This document shows, in pieces, positions 7,366-15,801 of a stretch of 64,000 nucleotides of DNA. The notes beneath the pieces are model-generated. The model did no database searches. It was not told the origin of the DNA and was given only the letters and a program-made list of their open reading frames with translations. The first letter of the stretch is position 1, and every line of letters begins with the position of its first letter. The position numbers were made by a program, and so were the translations under genes. This DNA comes from Nostoc sp. TCL240-02 (lineage in GTDB: Bacteria > Cyanobacteriota > Cyanobacteriia > Cyanobacteriales > Nostocaceae): contig NZ_CP040094.1 in NCBI RefSeq assembly GCF_013343235.1, positions 4,650,501 to 4,714,500 on the forward strand, given 5' to 3'.

Positions 7366-10300
7366 CTACACCATTGATTTTTCTTCGATAACTGCTTCAG
7401 CTTGATGTACTAGGTTCCTCAAAGCTTCTAATGTTCCTATATTTACATCCTCCCATAAATTGCGCTTGTGTGCTTCTAATAATTTTTCAGCAATATCACG
7501 CAGAGCATAGGGGTTCTTTTCCTGAATAAATTCTGACACAACTGGATCGAGCAAGTAAGCCTCTACTATGCCTTGATACATATAATCTTCTACACATTTA
7601 GCTGTAGCGTCGTAGGCGAATAAAAAATCTACTGTCGCCGCCATTTCAAAAGCACCTTTGTAACCGTGGCGCATAACTCCTGCAATCCACTTAGGATTAA
7701 CTACACGAGAACGATACACCCGTGAAATTTCTTCTTTGAGTTGGCGGACTCGTGGTTGAGCGGGTATGGAATTATCACCAAAATATGTTTGGGGGTTTTT
7801 TCCCTGTAGAGAACGCACGGCTGCGGTTAAGCCACCCTGAAATTGGTAATAATCATCAGAATCGAGTAGGTCGTGTTCGCGGTTATCTTGATTGTGCAGG
7901 ACAACTTGCATCTGGGATAAGCGTTGCTTGAAGGCTTCGGTATTGGGCATTGGGCATGGGGCATTGGGCATTGGGCATTGGGAATTAGGAAGAATTTCTT
8001 CTGCTCCCCTGCTCCCCTGCCCCCCATTCACTGAGCGAAGCCGAAGTGCTGCTCCCTGCTCCCCGCTCCTTACCCCCTGCTCCCCTGCCAAATCTCCCGA
8101 AGAATAGGCGTAAGAACTCCAGTTAATGTAGGCGCGGGCTAAATCTTCATCGTCTGTCCAGTTTTGCGATTCGATTAAACCTTGGAGTCCGGCACCGTAA
8201 GCACCTGGGCGGGAACCAAAGATGCGATAGCGCGATCGCACCACTGCTTCTGCTAAAGTTAATCCTTGGCTTGTCCACAATTCAGTCTCTTGGCGAACTG
8301 CATCCGCTAGGGGATTTTGTTCTAGCGGTTCATCTAAGTCTGCTACTGCTGATACCGCTTGATCGAATAAGTCAATTAAGTTGGGAAAAGCATCCCGGAA
8401 GAATCCTGAAATTCGCAAGGTTACATCTACACGGGGCCGTCCCAAAATCGCTAGAGGCAAAATTTCAAAATCCACTACTCGCCGCGCTGCACCATCCCAT
8501 ACAGGTTGGACTCCCAGTAAAGCTAACGCTTCGGCAATATCATCACCGCCTGTTCTCATGGTGGCTGTTCCCCACAATGACAAACCTAGTGTTTTGGGAT
8601 ACTCGCCATGCTCTTGAGTGTAATATTCCACAAGGGTTTCAGCAGCTTTTCTACCGATATCCCAAGCTGTCTCTGTGGGAATGGCGCGAATATCAACAGA
8701 ATAAAAGTTTCTCCCTGTTGGTAGAACTTCTGGGCGGCCGCGTGTGGGTGCGCCAGATGGAGCGCTGGGGACATATCCGCCATCAAGTCCGTGTAATAAG
8801 TGGGTGATTTCTTGATCGGTTTTTTGTAAAGCTGGAAGCAGGCGATCGCGTATCCAGGTAGAGACGCGATGAATCGCGTCTCTACAAGAATTCTGAATTC
8901 TAAATTCTGAATTCTGAATTCTGAATCCTGAATTCTGATTTATAAGTTGTTCTACTAAAAGGGCGGCGTGTTCTTCTAGGACTTCAACTATATCGCCGAT
9001 GGTGCGGCATTCTGTGCCATTGACTACTGAATATTCACCACTAGACATTGACAAATCAGCTGTGAGGGGGTCGAAGTCTAGTCCCCAATCTTGAGCGATC
9101 GCACGGGTAATACCTGAAGAATGGCGATTGGGTATGCGAGCGATCGCTACTATTAAGTCTCGCAGCTGCCTTCCTTGGGGACATTGCCCAAAAATGTGCA
9201 ACCCGTCGCGGATTTGGGCTTCTTTCAATTCACACAGATAGCCACCGATGGAATTCAAAACTAGAGATTCAGACTTAAAAATTTCTGTTTCATTTTGGAT
9301 TCCCAAATCTAGATGGAGATTTTCTTGGATCACCAGTTCGTGGATGCGATCGCGAATTACTGGTAAACGCGAAGGATCTAAACTGTCGGCTTCATAATAC
9401 TCATCAATTAAATTTTCTAACTGTTGCAAAGAACCGTAGAGTTCCGCACGAGTCATCGGCGGCGTTAAGTGATCTATAATCACCGCTTGAGCGCGACGTT
9501 TAGCTTGGGAACCTTCACCAGGATCATTGACAATAAACGGGTACAGGTGTGGAAGTGCGCCAAAAGCCACTTCTGGATAACAATTACTGGATAAAGCCAC
9601 GCTTTTACCGGGTAGCCATTCTAGATTTCCGTGTTTTCCTACATGAACTACAGCATCAGCACCAAAAGTTTCTCTAACCCAATAGTAGAAAGCTAAATAA
9701 TCATGGGTTGGTTCTAAATCCGGCGCATGATAATTCAAACTGGGGTCATTATCATAACCTCTTGCTGGCTGAATTCCCACGAAGATATTGCCGAGTTGAA
9801 TTCCGGGAACGGGGATAGAGGTAGGGGGGCAGGGAGCAGGGAGCAGGGGAGAAGAGTTTTCACTTTTGCCTCCGGCACTTTGCCCCATTCCCCACCGTTC
9901 CCTAATACCTTCCTGAACTGCTGGCGGTAATGAAGCGAAATATTCTTGATATTCTTCCCAAGAGACACTTTGGTGTACCGGAAGCCATTCTCTACCTTCC
10001 GCATCGTTGGTTACGCCATCTGTCAGCCGTTGAATCAACTCGTCTCCTTGAGCAGGTGGATTTTCTACTTCATACCCAGCCTGATGTAAAGCTTGCAGGA
10101 TTTCTACACAACTAGCTGGGGTATCGAGTCCCACACCATTAGCAAGCCGTCCATTGCGGTTGGGGTAGTTTGCCAAAATTAGGGCAATTCGCCGCTCTTG
10201 GGGTGGTTTGGAACGCAGACGCGCCCAATTTGCTGCTAGTTTAGCAACGAACTCGATGCGATCGCTGACTGGTTCGTAAATTACCACATCTGTCTCTAAA

Positions 10301-11637
10301 TGGGGATTACGAGTTTGTACGGCTTTAAAAGACACAGCACGAGTAATAATTCGCCCATCTACTTCTGGTAGCGCCACATTCATCCCAATATCGCGGGGAG
10401 AAAGTCCTTGAAACTGTGACTCCCACTGTTCAATTGATCCGCCACTGAGGATAACCTGCAACACAGGTACATCTAATTTTTCCCATAGTTCAGTTTGGGG
10501 TGTTTCGCTTTCCAAGCGTGCTAGAGAAAAACTGGTGGTATTCAGTAGCACAGCTATTGATTCGGCTTCTTTGGGTTGGAAAAATTCACTCAACTCCACT
10601 TGAACATCGGGTTCACGCAATGAGGAAACAAACACTGGCACTGGTTGTAAATTTTTCTGTACCAAAGCTTCGCATAAAGCATCAATGACTTTAGTATTCC
10701 CCGCTAAATAATGAGCGCGGTAGAAAAGGATGCCGATTTTGGGCATGGGGCATAGGGCATAGGGCATTGGGCATTGGAAGCCTTGAGGTTTTGAGGTGGA
10801 TTCATCCAGTTCAGAGGTGGATGAACGGAGTTCTGAGGTGGATTCATCCAGTTCAAAGTTGGATGAACGGAGTTCTGAGGTGGATTCATCCAGTTCAAAG
10901 GTGGATGAACGGAGTTCTGAGGTGGATTCATCCGGTTCAAAGGTGGATGAACGGAGTTCTGAGGTAAATTCATCCAGTTCTAACTCTCCCCTGCTCCTCT
11001 GCTCCCCTGCCTCCCCTGCCTCCCCTACCTCCCCGTTCACTGAGCGAAGCCGAAGTGCTGCTCCCCTGCCCCCATGCCCCATGCCCAATGCCCATTCATA
11101 CAATCCCACGCGCGGAATGGGCCGGGGTGACGGAGGATTATATGCAGTAAACAGGCAAGTATCAGAAATAAATTGGAGAGCATTAACAAAATTTTCTACG
11201 CCGCCTTCACTAAAATACTGCCATACCTGGTTAGCAATACTTAAAGGCACGGTAGACTGAGAAATTAAGTCGGGATCAAAAGCGTCGTCCCCTGGCATTA
11301 CAATGAGGGTTCTACCATTACGTTGCACAATTTCTTGCACTACTTCTAAGCCGTAACTCCAGTAAGAATGTCCTCCTAACAGGCGCAAAATAATTACCTG
11401 GGCAAGTTCCAAAACTTGCTCTCCATAAGTATCTATGCTTAACTGTTGCTGCAATTGCAATAGATTGGCAACTCTTAAGGCAGGAAATTGTGAAGGTAAT
11501 TTTGTAACCGCAACTGCCAAAGTTTGAATGTCGGTATCAGCAGCCGTAATCAACACGAAAGGCGCTGGAGTTTGTTCTAGAAAAATTAAACCCTCTGACT
11601 GATTCCATCCACCCGATGTGCTACTTATACGATGCAT
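7366..11637 (-). CDS. cobN: cobaltochelatase subunit CobN, with in-frame repeat insertions
   Basis: Large subunit of the aerobic-type cobaltochelatase, or a related Mg-chelatase H-like protein, inserting metal into the corrin ring during cobalamin synthesis. Recognisable are VGILFYR-like text (IGILFYRAHYLAGNTKVIDA), YPNRNGRLANGVGLDTPAS, YDNDPSLNYHAPDLEPTHDY, VVHVGKHGNLEWLPGKSVAL, GTATMRTGGDDIAEALALLG, IFGSRPGAYGAGLQGLIES and GVMRHGYKGAFEMAATVDF. At 1423 residues it is longer than cyanobacterial CobN usually is (about 1250-1300). The excess is explained by four low-complexity insertions listed separately, all keeping the frame. No cobD-like ATPase subunits are adjacent. The start is ATG at 11637; the 94-bp gap to the divergent kinase gene must hold both promoters, and no B12-box riboswitch is visible there. 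Confidence 0.93.
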   Translation of the reverse strand: MHRISSTSGGWNQSEGLIFLEQTPAPFVLITAADTDIQTLAVAVTKLPSQFPALRVANLLQLQQQLSIDTYGEQVLELAQVIILRLLGGHSYWSYGLEVVQEIVQRNGRTLIVMPGDDAFDPDLISQSTVPLSIANQVWQYFSEGGVENFVNALQFISDTCLFTAYNPPSPRPIPRVGLYEWALGMGHGGRGAALRLRSVNGEVGEAGEAGEQRSRGELELDEFTSELRSSTFEPDESTSELRSSTFELDESTSELRSSNFELDESTSELRSSTSELDESTSKPQGFQCPMPYALCPMPKIGILFYRAHYLAGNTKVIDALCEALVQKNLQPVPVFVSSLREPDVQVELSEFFQPKEAESIAVLLNTTSFSLARLESETPQTELWEKLDVPVLQVILSGGSIEQWESQFQGLSPRDIGMNVALPEVDGRIITRAVSFKAVQTRNPHLETDVVIYEPVSDRIEFVAKLAANWARLRSKPPQERRIALILANYPNRNGRLANGVGLDTPASCVEILQALHQAGYEVENPPAQGDELIQRLTDGVTNDAEGREWLPVHQSVSWEEYQEYFASLPPAVQEGIRERWGMGQSAGGKSENSSPLLPAPCPPTSIPVPGIQLGNIFVGIQPARGYDNDPSLNYHAPDLEPTHDYLAFYYWVRETFGADAVVHVGKHGNLEWLPGKSVALSSNCYPEVAFGALPHLYPFIVNDPGEGSQAKRRAQAVIIDHLTPPMTRAELYGSLQQLENLIDEYYEADSLDPSRLPVIRDRIHELVIQENLHLDLGIQNETEIFKSESLVLNSIGGYLCELKEAQIRDGLHIFGQCPQGRQLRDLIVAIARIPNRHSSGITRAIAQDWGLDFDPLTADLSMSSGEYSVVNGTECRTIGDIVEVLEEHAALLVEQLINQNSGFRIQNSEFRIQNSCRDAIHRVSTWIRDRLLPALQKTDQEITHLLHGLDGGYVPSAPSGAPTRGRPEVLPTGRNFYSVDIRAIPTETAWDIGRKAAETLVEYYTQEHGEYPKTLGLSLWGTATMRTGGDDIAEALALLGVQPVWDGAARRVVDFEILPLAILGRPRVDVTLRISGFFRDAFPNLIDLFDQAVSAVADLDEPLEQNPLADAVRQETELWTSQGLTLAEAVVRSRYRIFGSRPGAYGAGLQGLIESQNWTDDEDLARAYINWSSYAYSSGDLAGEQGVRSGEQGAALRLRSVNGGQGSRGAEEILPNSQCPMPNAPCPMPNTEAFKQRLSQMQVVLHNQDNREHDLLDSDDYYQFQGGLTAAVRSLQGKNPQTYFGDNSIPAQPRVRQLKEEISRVYRSRVVNPKWIAGVMRHGYKGAFEMAATVDFLFAYDATAKCVEDYMYQGIVEAYLLDPVVSEFIQEKNPYALRDIAEKLLEAHKRNLWEDVNIGTLEALRNLVHQAEAVIEEKSMV
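7939..8089. repeat. dispersed GGGCATT / GCTCCCCTG / GAGCGAAGCCG repeats inside cobN
   Basis: About 150 bp of cobN coding sequence is made of words also found in non-coding DNA of this window: GGGCATTGGGCATGGGG, CTGCTCCCCTGC and the segment TTCACTGAGCGAAGCCGAAG. It translates as a low-complexity insert (GEQGAALRLRSVNG, NSQCPMPNAPCPMPN) between two conserved CobN blocks. The frame is kept. The same words occur at 11030-11095 in cobN and, reverse-complemented, in the kinase gene near 11960-12060. Confidence 0.8.
8862..8940. repeat. palindrome plus ATTCTGA heptamers inserted in cobN
   Basis: A near-perfect palindrome (TAGAGACGCGAT / ATCGCGTCTCTA, 8864-8888) is followed by about six GAATTCT/ATTCTGA tandem words up to 8940. 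All of it is inside the cobN frame and translates as SGFRIQNSEFRIQNSCRDAI and HRVST. The palindrome is related to the hairpin at 13781-13844, so it is a dispersed element sitting in a gene. Confidence 0.75.
9813..9872. repeat. GGGAGCAGG-type repeat insertion in cobN
   Basis: A short run of GGGCAGGGAGCAGGGAGCAG words (about 9825-9850) within the cobN frame gives the low-complexity text SSPLLPAPCPPTSI between conserved blocks (RERWGMGQ and PGIQLGNIFVG). This is the smallest of the four insertions. Confidence 0.65.
10740..11095. repeat. 42-bp tandem repeat block flanked by dispersed repeats, inside cobN
   Basis: Between two conserved CobN segments lie GGGCATGGGGCATAGGG words, then four and a half copies of a 42-bp unit (10793-10834, 10835-10876, 10877-10918, 10919-10960, partial to 10981), then CTGCTCCCC words and the TTCACTGAGCGAAGCCGAAG segment. 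The 42-bp unit encodes a 14-residue acidic/Ser repeat (ELRSSTFELDESTS). Unit length is a multiple of three, so copy number can change without breaking cobN. Confidence 0.85.
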
Positions 11638-11731
11638 AATGCTGTATTACCGTCTTAAACTATTGGTTATTACACAATCAAAACAAACTTTTTCCCTGCA
11701 TTTAGTCCCCTCTTACCAGTAATGATTAAAA

Positions 11732-13768
11732 ATGCTTAGTTCTCCTGATTTGAGCTTTTCTCGAACCTTGCCTATTGTTGTATTTAATCAGCTTGGGGAA
11801 TTGTTGGAGCAGATGGCTCAAACAGTGGAAAGTGCCACTCTGGTACTGACAGAAGCTGTTTTGGCGCGGATTTGCATACCTGTGGAGTGGCAAAGGCGAA
11901 GGTTTACATTGGTGGTTTCTGAGCAGTTTAGTGTGGTTTTGTTAGGAAATTTTGAGGAAGGGGAGCAGGGGAGCAGCACTTCGGCTTCGCTCAGTGAACG
12001 GGGAGCAGGGGAGCATACTTCGACTACGCTCAGTAACCGGGGAAGCAGGGGAGCAGAGGAGCAGGGAATTGATTCGGCACTCAATGCTAGGTTGACATTT
12101 AATTTAGAGGCGATCGCTTCTTTTCTTCACGAATTGAGAGACTTGTTTGAGTGGGATTCCTATACTCACCAAAATCTCGAACGCTATCGCCAAATTATTG
12201 GGCCCAATGATGCTACCCTCCAGAGTAAGTTCTCGCTGTTGCTATTAGAATATCTTTTAACTCAGCCAAACCAAGAAATAATAGCACCTCCAAGCCCAAC
12301 TGCGCCGGCAGTTTATATCTGTCAGCCAGTGGAAGATGCCTTAAAAAAACAGATTTCCCAAGAACGGTTGTTGAATCAGGTAACAACGCAGATCCGCAAA
12401 AGTTTGGATTTGCCTGTCATTATGGCAACGGCAATTACACAGGTGCGTGAGTTTCTAGAATTAGACCGATTAGTAATCTATAAATTTGAAGGTTCAAAAG
12501 TCAAGACTCAAGAATACCAGTCTTCTACAGATGAGGAGAACGGGAAACGCTCAACTTCTATCTCAGTAAATAATCAATCCTTACTAGAAGACTCCCAACA
12601 CTATGGTGGTTACATTGTCTATGAAGCCCGTGCTACAGATGCAATTACCTGCGTGTTGAATTACACAGAAAGAAATTGCTTTATGCGAACCTCTCAATGT
12701 TGGGAGAAGTATCGCCAAGGTTTTACTTTAGCTGTGGATGATGTCGAAAAAACTTATGCTCTAGAAGAGTGTTTGTTGAATTTTTTAAGGGAAAGTCAAG
12801 TGCGGGCTAAGTTGGCAGCACCGATTATACTTGAGGACAAGCTGTGGGGGCTGCTGATTGCTCATCAGTGCAATGAACCACGCCAGTGGATTGATAGCGA
12901 AAAAAACCTGCTGATTGCGATCGCTGAACAATTAGCGATCGCCATTTACCAAGCTGAGTTAATGCAAACCCTCACCCAAGAAAAACAAACTCTCGAACAA
13001 CGAGTTATTGAACGCACAATCGGACTACGTGATGCTCTCCTCGCCGCCGAAGCTGCTAACCGCCTCAGAAGTGAATTTCTCGCTACTATCAGTCATGAAT
13101 TACTCACGCCTTTAACTTATGTGATTGGGATGTCGTCTACGTTGTTACGTTGGCCTTTGGGTGAATTGAGTCAACGACAACGGGATTATCTGCAAACAAT
13201 CCACGATAGTGGAGAACATTTATTAGAAATGATTAATGACATCCTCGATTTATCGCAAATCGAGGCTGGTAAGACAGCTTTAAATATTTCGGAATTTTCT
13301 TTAGTGAATGTTGCAGAAAAGGCTTTAGAGTCACTGCGAAAAAAAGCAACAAGCGAACAAATTAATCTCAACCTTGATTTGCAAATCGATCCCAGGCGCG
13401 ATCGCTTTACCGCCGATGCCGAACGAGTAGCACAAATTCTCTCGAATTTGTTAACTAATGCAATTAAATTCACTCCTGAAAGTGGTAACGTTACCTTGCG
13501 CCTTTGGGTGGAGGATGATACCGCTATTTTTCAAGTGGAAGATACCGGGATTGGGATACGCGAAGAACAGTTACCATTACTCTTTGAAAAATTTCAGCAA
13601 CTCGATACACCCTATCGCCGCCGCTACGAAGGCACTGGACTTGGATTAGCTTTAACTAAACAGCTTGTAGAACTCCATCGGGGTCGAATTGAAGTAGAAT
13701 CAACTATCAGTATTGGCTCAATTTTTACTGTATGGATACCAACTCAGGCAATGAGAGTGCTGAGTTAG
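11732..13768 (+). CDS. GAF-domain sensor histidine kinase (possible bilin-binding GAF)
   Basis: Cytosolic two-component kinase of 678 residues. Residues 1-170 are a region I cannot name, interrupted by a low-complexity insert (about 76-116). A phytochrome-type GAF domain spans about 210-410 (RLVIYKFE; KLWGLLIAHQCNEPRQW). A short coiled coil follows. HisKA carries SHELLTPL with phospho-acceptor His455, and HATPase has the N, G1, F and G2 boxes (NLLTNAIKF, DTGIGI, LFEKFQQ, GTGLGL). No receiver domain is attached and no response regulator is adjacent. The GAF holds Cys347 at the canonical bilin-binding position (ECLLNFLRESQV) and Cys316 in an NCF motif, so it may be a cyanobacteriochrome. It is divergent from cobN, 94 bp away. 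Confidence 0.88.
   Translation: MLSSPDLSFSRTLPIVVFNQLGELLEQMAQTVESATLVLTEAVLARICIPVEWQRRRFTLVVSEQFSVVLLGNFEEGEQGSSTSASLSERGAGEHTSTTLSNRGSRGAEEQGIDSALNARLTFNLEAIASFLHELRDLFEWDSYTHQNLERYRQIIGPNDATLQSKFSLLLLEYLLTQPNQEIIAPPSPTAPAVYICQPVEDALKKQISQERLLNQVTTQIRKSLDLPVIMATAITQVREFLELDRLVIYKFEGSKVKTQEYQSSTDEENGKRSTSISVNNQSLLEDSQHYGGYIVYEARATDAITCVLNYTERNCFMRTSQCWEKYRQGFTLAVDDVEKTYALEECLLNFLRESQVRAKLAAPIILEDKLWGLLIAHQCNEPRQWIDSEKNLLIAIAEQLAIAIYQAELMQTLTQEKQTLEQRVIERTIGLRDALLAAEAANRLRSEFLATISHELLTPLTYVIGMSSTLLRWPLGELSQRQRDYLQTIHDSGEHLLEMINDILDLSQIEAGKTALNISEFSLVNVAEKALESLRKKATSEQINLNLDLQIDPRRDRFTADAERVAQILSNLLTNAIKFTPESGNVTLRLWVEDDTAIFQVEDTGIGIREEQLPLLFEKFQQLDTPYRRRYEGTGLGLALTKQLVELHRGRIEVESTISIGSIFTVWIPTQAMRVLS
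11955..12070. repeat. dispersed GGGAGCAGG / TTCGGCTTCGCTCAGTGAAC repeats inside kinase gene
   Basis: The kinase coding sequence is interrupted by the same word family seen in cobN, here on the other strand: GGGAGCAGGGGAGCAG, then CTTCGGCTTCGCTCAGTGAA, then a variant (CTTCGACTACGCTCAGTAAC). It translates as low-complexity text (EEGEQGSSTSASLSERGAGE) and stays in frame. Two copies of the CGCTCAGT core are present about 45 bp apart. Confidence 0.8.
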
Positions 13769-13780
13769 GAATTAAGCAAG

Positions 13781-13844
13781 AGACGCGATAAATCGCCGTC
13801 TTTACAATAATCAGTATTTGTAGAGACGGCGATTTATCGCGTCT
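13781..13844. terminator. perfect 21-bp inverted repeat with T-run after kinase gene
   Basis: Arms 13781-13801 and 13824-13844 are perfect reverse complements over 21 bp (AGACGCGATAAATCGCCGTC... and its partner), with a 22-nt loop and a TTTTTT run following on the plus strand. It lies between the kinase stop and the convergent ATP-grasp gene, so it can terminate the plus transcript and perhaps both. It also belongs to the dispersed palindrome family found inside cobN. Confidence 0.8.
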
Positions 13845-13862
13845 TTTTTATAATTTATTTCT

Positions 13863-14696
13863 TCAATTTGATCCTAGGCTAAGGAGCATTTTTTCAAAAA
13901 TTCTCAATACAGGCTCCTCTCCATTGTCTCTAGTGAAAATAGTATAATTTGGATGAGAATTGATTTCAATTAACCAATATTGGTTATCTCGATCTAAGAC
14001 TATATCTAAACCACCATAATCAATGTCTAATTCTTCAAAAATTGGTTTAGCAAAATTAGCAATCTCTGACAAAATTTGCGGGTCATTGATATACTTTGCT
14101 TTCGCACCATCCCAGTGAAGAGGGCTGAGGTTGCCTACAAATTTTGCATTAGTTATATCTTTTTCATATAGTAGAACTAACTCTTTATTTAGAAAAACGG
14201 CTCTATACTCAGATTTTATGTCAATGAACTCTTGAGCGATCGCAACGTAATCATACTTTTTATTATTAATATTAAAAATCTCTTTTAAAGCAGTTTCAAC
14301 TTCATCTGTATTCCGACATAAAAAAACGTTATGTCCACTTGAGCCAGAATTCCGTTTAACAATTACAGGTGTTTCAAAGGTTTTTTTTATTTCTAATATA
14401 ATATCTTCAAAACTTGGAAATTTTAAGTAAATCTTATATTGGAGGTCACAAAAAGGTGAAAGAAAACCTACTGTCCGAGGGAGTTTAACTTTGTTCTTTA
14501 AAATATGGTAAGTATATTCCTTATCTTTGATAATTTGGGCTACGGCTTGATTTATTATTGGAGTACTATAATTACAAAAAAAATGTTGTTTATTATTCAG
14601 TTTTACTTTTACTAAGTTTTCAGCCGGATGAATAATTTCATAGCCGATATTTAAATTTTCACAAGCTTTGAGCAATAGCGAAAGGTTATCTAACAT
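13863..14696 (-). CDS. ATP-grasp family ligase, substrate unknown
   Basis: 277 residues with an ATP-grasp fold. Visible are the ATP-binding loop (TPVIVKRNSGSSGHNVFL, about 111-128), the hinge segment (AIAQEFIDIKSEYRAVF) and the metal-binding end (GGLDIVLDRDNQYWLIEINS) with the Glu-x-Asn pair. The length and pattern lie between RimK/LysX-type and D-Ala-D-Ala ligase-type enzymes, which form amide bonds using an acyl phosphate. The gene is more AT-rich than cobN and the kinase around it, which may point to later acquisition. No neighbouring gene suggests a substrate. Confidence 0.7.
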   Translation of the reverse strand: MLDNLSLLLKACENLNIGYEIIHPAENLVKVKLNNKQHFFCNYSTPIINQAVAQIIKDKEYTYHILKNKVKLPRTVGFLSPFCDLQYKIYLKFPSFEDIILEIKKTFETPVIVKRNSGSSGHNVFLCRNTDEVETALKEIFNINNKKYDYVAIAQEFIDIKSEYRAVFLNKELVLLYEKDITNAKFVGNLSPLHWDGAKAKYINDPQILSEIANFAKPIFEELDIDYGGLDIVLDRDNQYWLIEINSHPNYTIFTRDNGEEPVLRIFEKMLLSLGSN

Positions 14697-14728
14697 AAAT
14701 ACTTGAAGTTAAACATCAAAATTACGAA

Positions 14729-14808
14729 TTACGTTAGCGTAGCGGGGTTTCGCTTTTAGCGTCTCGCAAAGAAGCCAATTACGAATTACGAATTACGAAT
14801 TACGAATT
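14729..14808. repeat. dispersed GTAGCGGGG/GCGTCTCGC words and ACGAATT heptamers
   Basis: The gap between the ATP-grasp gene and the next minus-strand gene holds a TTAGCGTAGCGGGGTTTCGC segment and then about four copies of the heptamer ATTACGA. Both are typical dispersed short repeats of Nostoc-type genomes. No gene is seen in this interval. Confidence 0.7.
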
Positions 14809-14811
14809 ATT

Positions 14812-15666
14812 TTAGCTTGTTGTTTGCCGTTTAAAAATTACCATTTCAGTACCGACAACTGGGTTACGCGCTATCAGCTTATCTTGGGAGTCGATAATTT
14901 CTAAATGGGTAAAATCAAGTTCTTGAGAACGTTGTAATATCTCCGCAGCTAGTTTGTCCTGCTGAGATTCTTTGAGAGTGTACCAATCGTCACTAATTTT
15001 GACAATCAAGTTACTCGTGCGGAAGTTGGCTTGAATTGACTTTATCAGACCAGAGGCAATGCGATCGCTAATTTCGGCTACCTGATTTTCAATAGCCGCA
15101 ATCAAGGCTTGTTCTGGTGTTAATTCTATAGCTGGTGTCGGCGTTAGCGTTGGGGTGGGAATTGGTTCAGGTTCAGGTTCTGGCGGTGTAATTTCCTCTG
15201 GTGGCTGTGGCGGCTGCGGTTCTGGTACAACTGACTCCGGTGGAGTAGTTATCGTTGGTGTCGGTGCAGGAACCTCTTCAACTGGAGGAACTGTTGCTAT
15301 TTCAGTAGGTTTACCAGTAAAGACAGTTGTAGTTGTCCAAACGAGAATTACAGCAATTCCAGTCACAATTCCCGTCAAAGCTGTATCTGATAACTTTGTT
15401 GATAAATTTGATGGCAAAAACAAGCGGATTGTCCTTAACAGTCCACCCCATCGCAACTGAAGCTGTTGTAAAAAGCCGGGTGTTTCCTCAGTACCTGGTG
15501 GGGATGCTGTCTCCAGTTTGTCCACCGTTGTTTCTAAAACCCCAATCGTCCCTCGAAGAAGTTGGATAATTTTAGCCTTCCAAAATGGCTGAACTCTCTG
15601 GTAAGGTTTTTGGGGAGGTTGATTTACCTGCTCATCCGTCGGTTTTGACTGATTGTCTTGTGACAT
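14812..15666 (-). CDS. conserved membrane protein with proline-rich linker
   Basis: 284 residues, not assigned to a named family. The N-terminus is polar and likely cytosolic (1-100), followed by one transmembrane segment (about 95-118, ALTGIVTGIAVILVWTTTTV). A long Pro/Glu/Thr linker follows (about 125-180, with PEPEPEPIPTPTLTPTP). A folded C-terminal domain covers about 182-284 (ELTPEQALIAAIENQVAEIS; VVGTEMVIFKR). The layout suggests a periplasm-exposed domain held off the membrane by a stiff linker. I recall similar cyanobacterial proteins only as hypothetical. Confidence 0.7.
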   Translation of the reverse strand: MSQDNQSKPTDEQVNQPPQKPYQRVQPFWKAKIIQLLRGTIGVLETTVDKLETASPPGTEETPGFLQQLQLRWGGLLRTIRLFLPSNLSTKLSDTALTGIVTGIAVILVWTTTTVFTGKPTEIATVPPVEEVPAPTPTITTPPESVVPEPQPPQPPEEITPPEPEPEPIPTPTLTPTPAIELTPEQALIAAIENQVAEISDRIASGLIKSIQANFRTSNLIVKISDDWYTLKESQQDKLAAEILQRSQELDFTHLEIIDSQDKLIARNPVVGTEMVIFKRQTTS

Positions 15667-15801
15667 GGAACTTTCACCAAAAGCAGCGAATCAAAGACAA
15701 ACAACGTACATTATTACTGGTGCTGCCTTCTTTTGCCTTAATGTATCACTTCATTGCTCATTGTTTCCGCTAAACTGACTATTTATTAAATTTGGTGAAT
15801 T

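Noticed and set aside
10796..11260. Plus-strand 154-codon Ser/Asp/Glu-rich frame
   Set aside because: It is antisense to the repeat insertion in cobN, and the cobN frame has strong conserved blocks on both sides.
11638..11731. Cobalamin riboswitch upstream of cobN
   Set aside because: The 94-bp gap to the divergent kinase is too short, and no B12 box could be found on the cobN strand.
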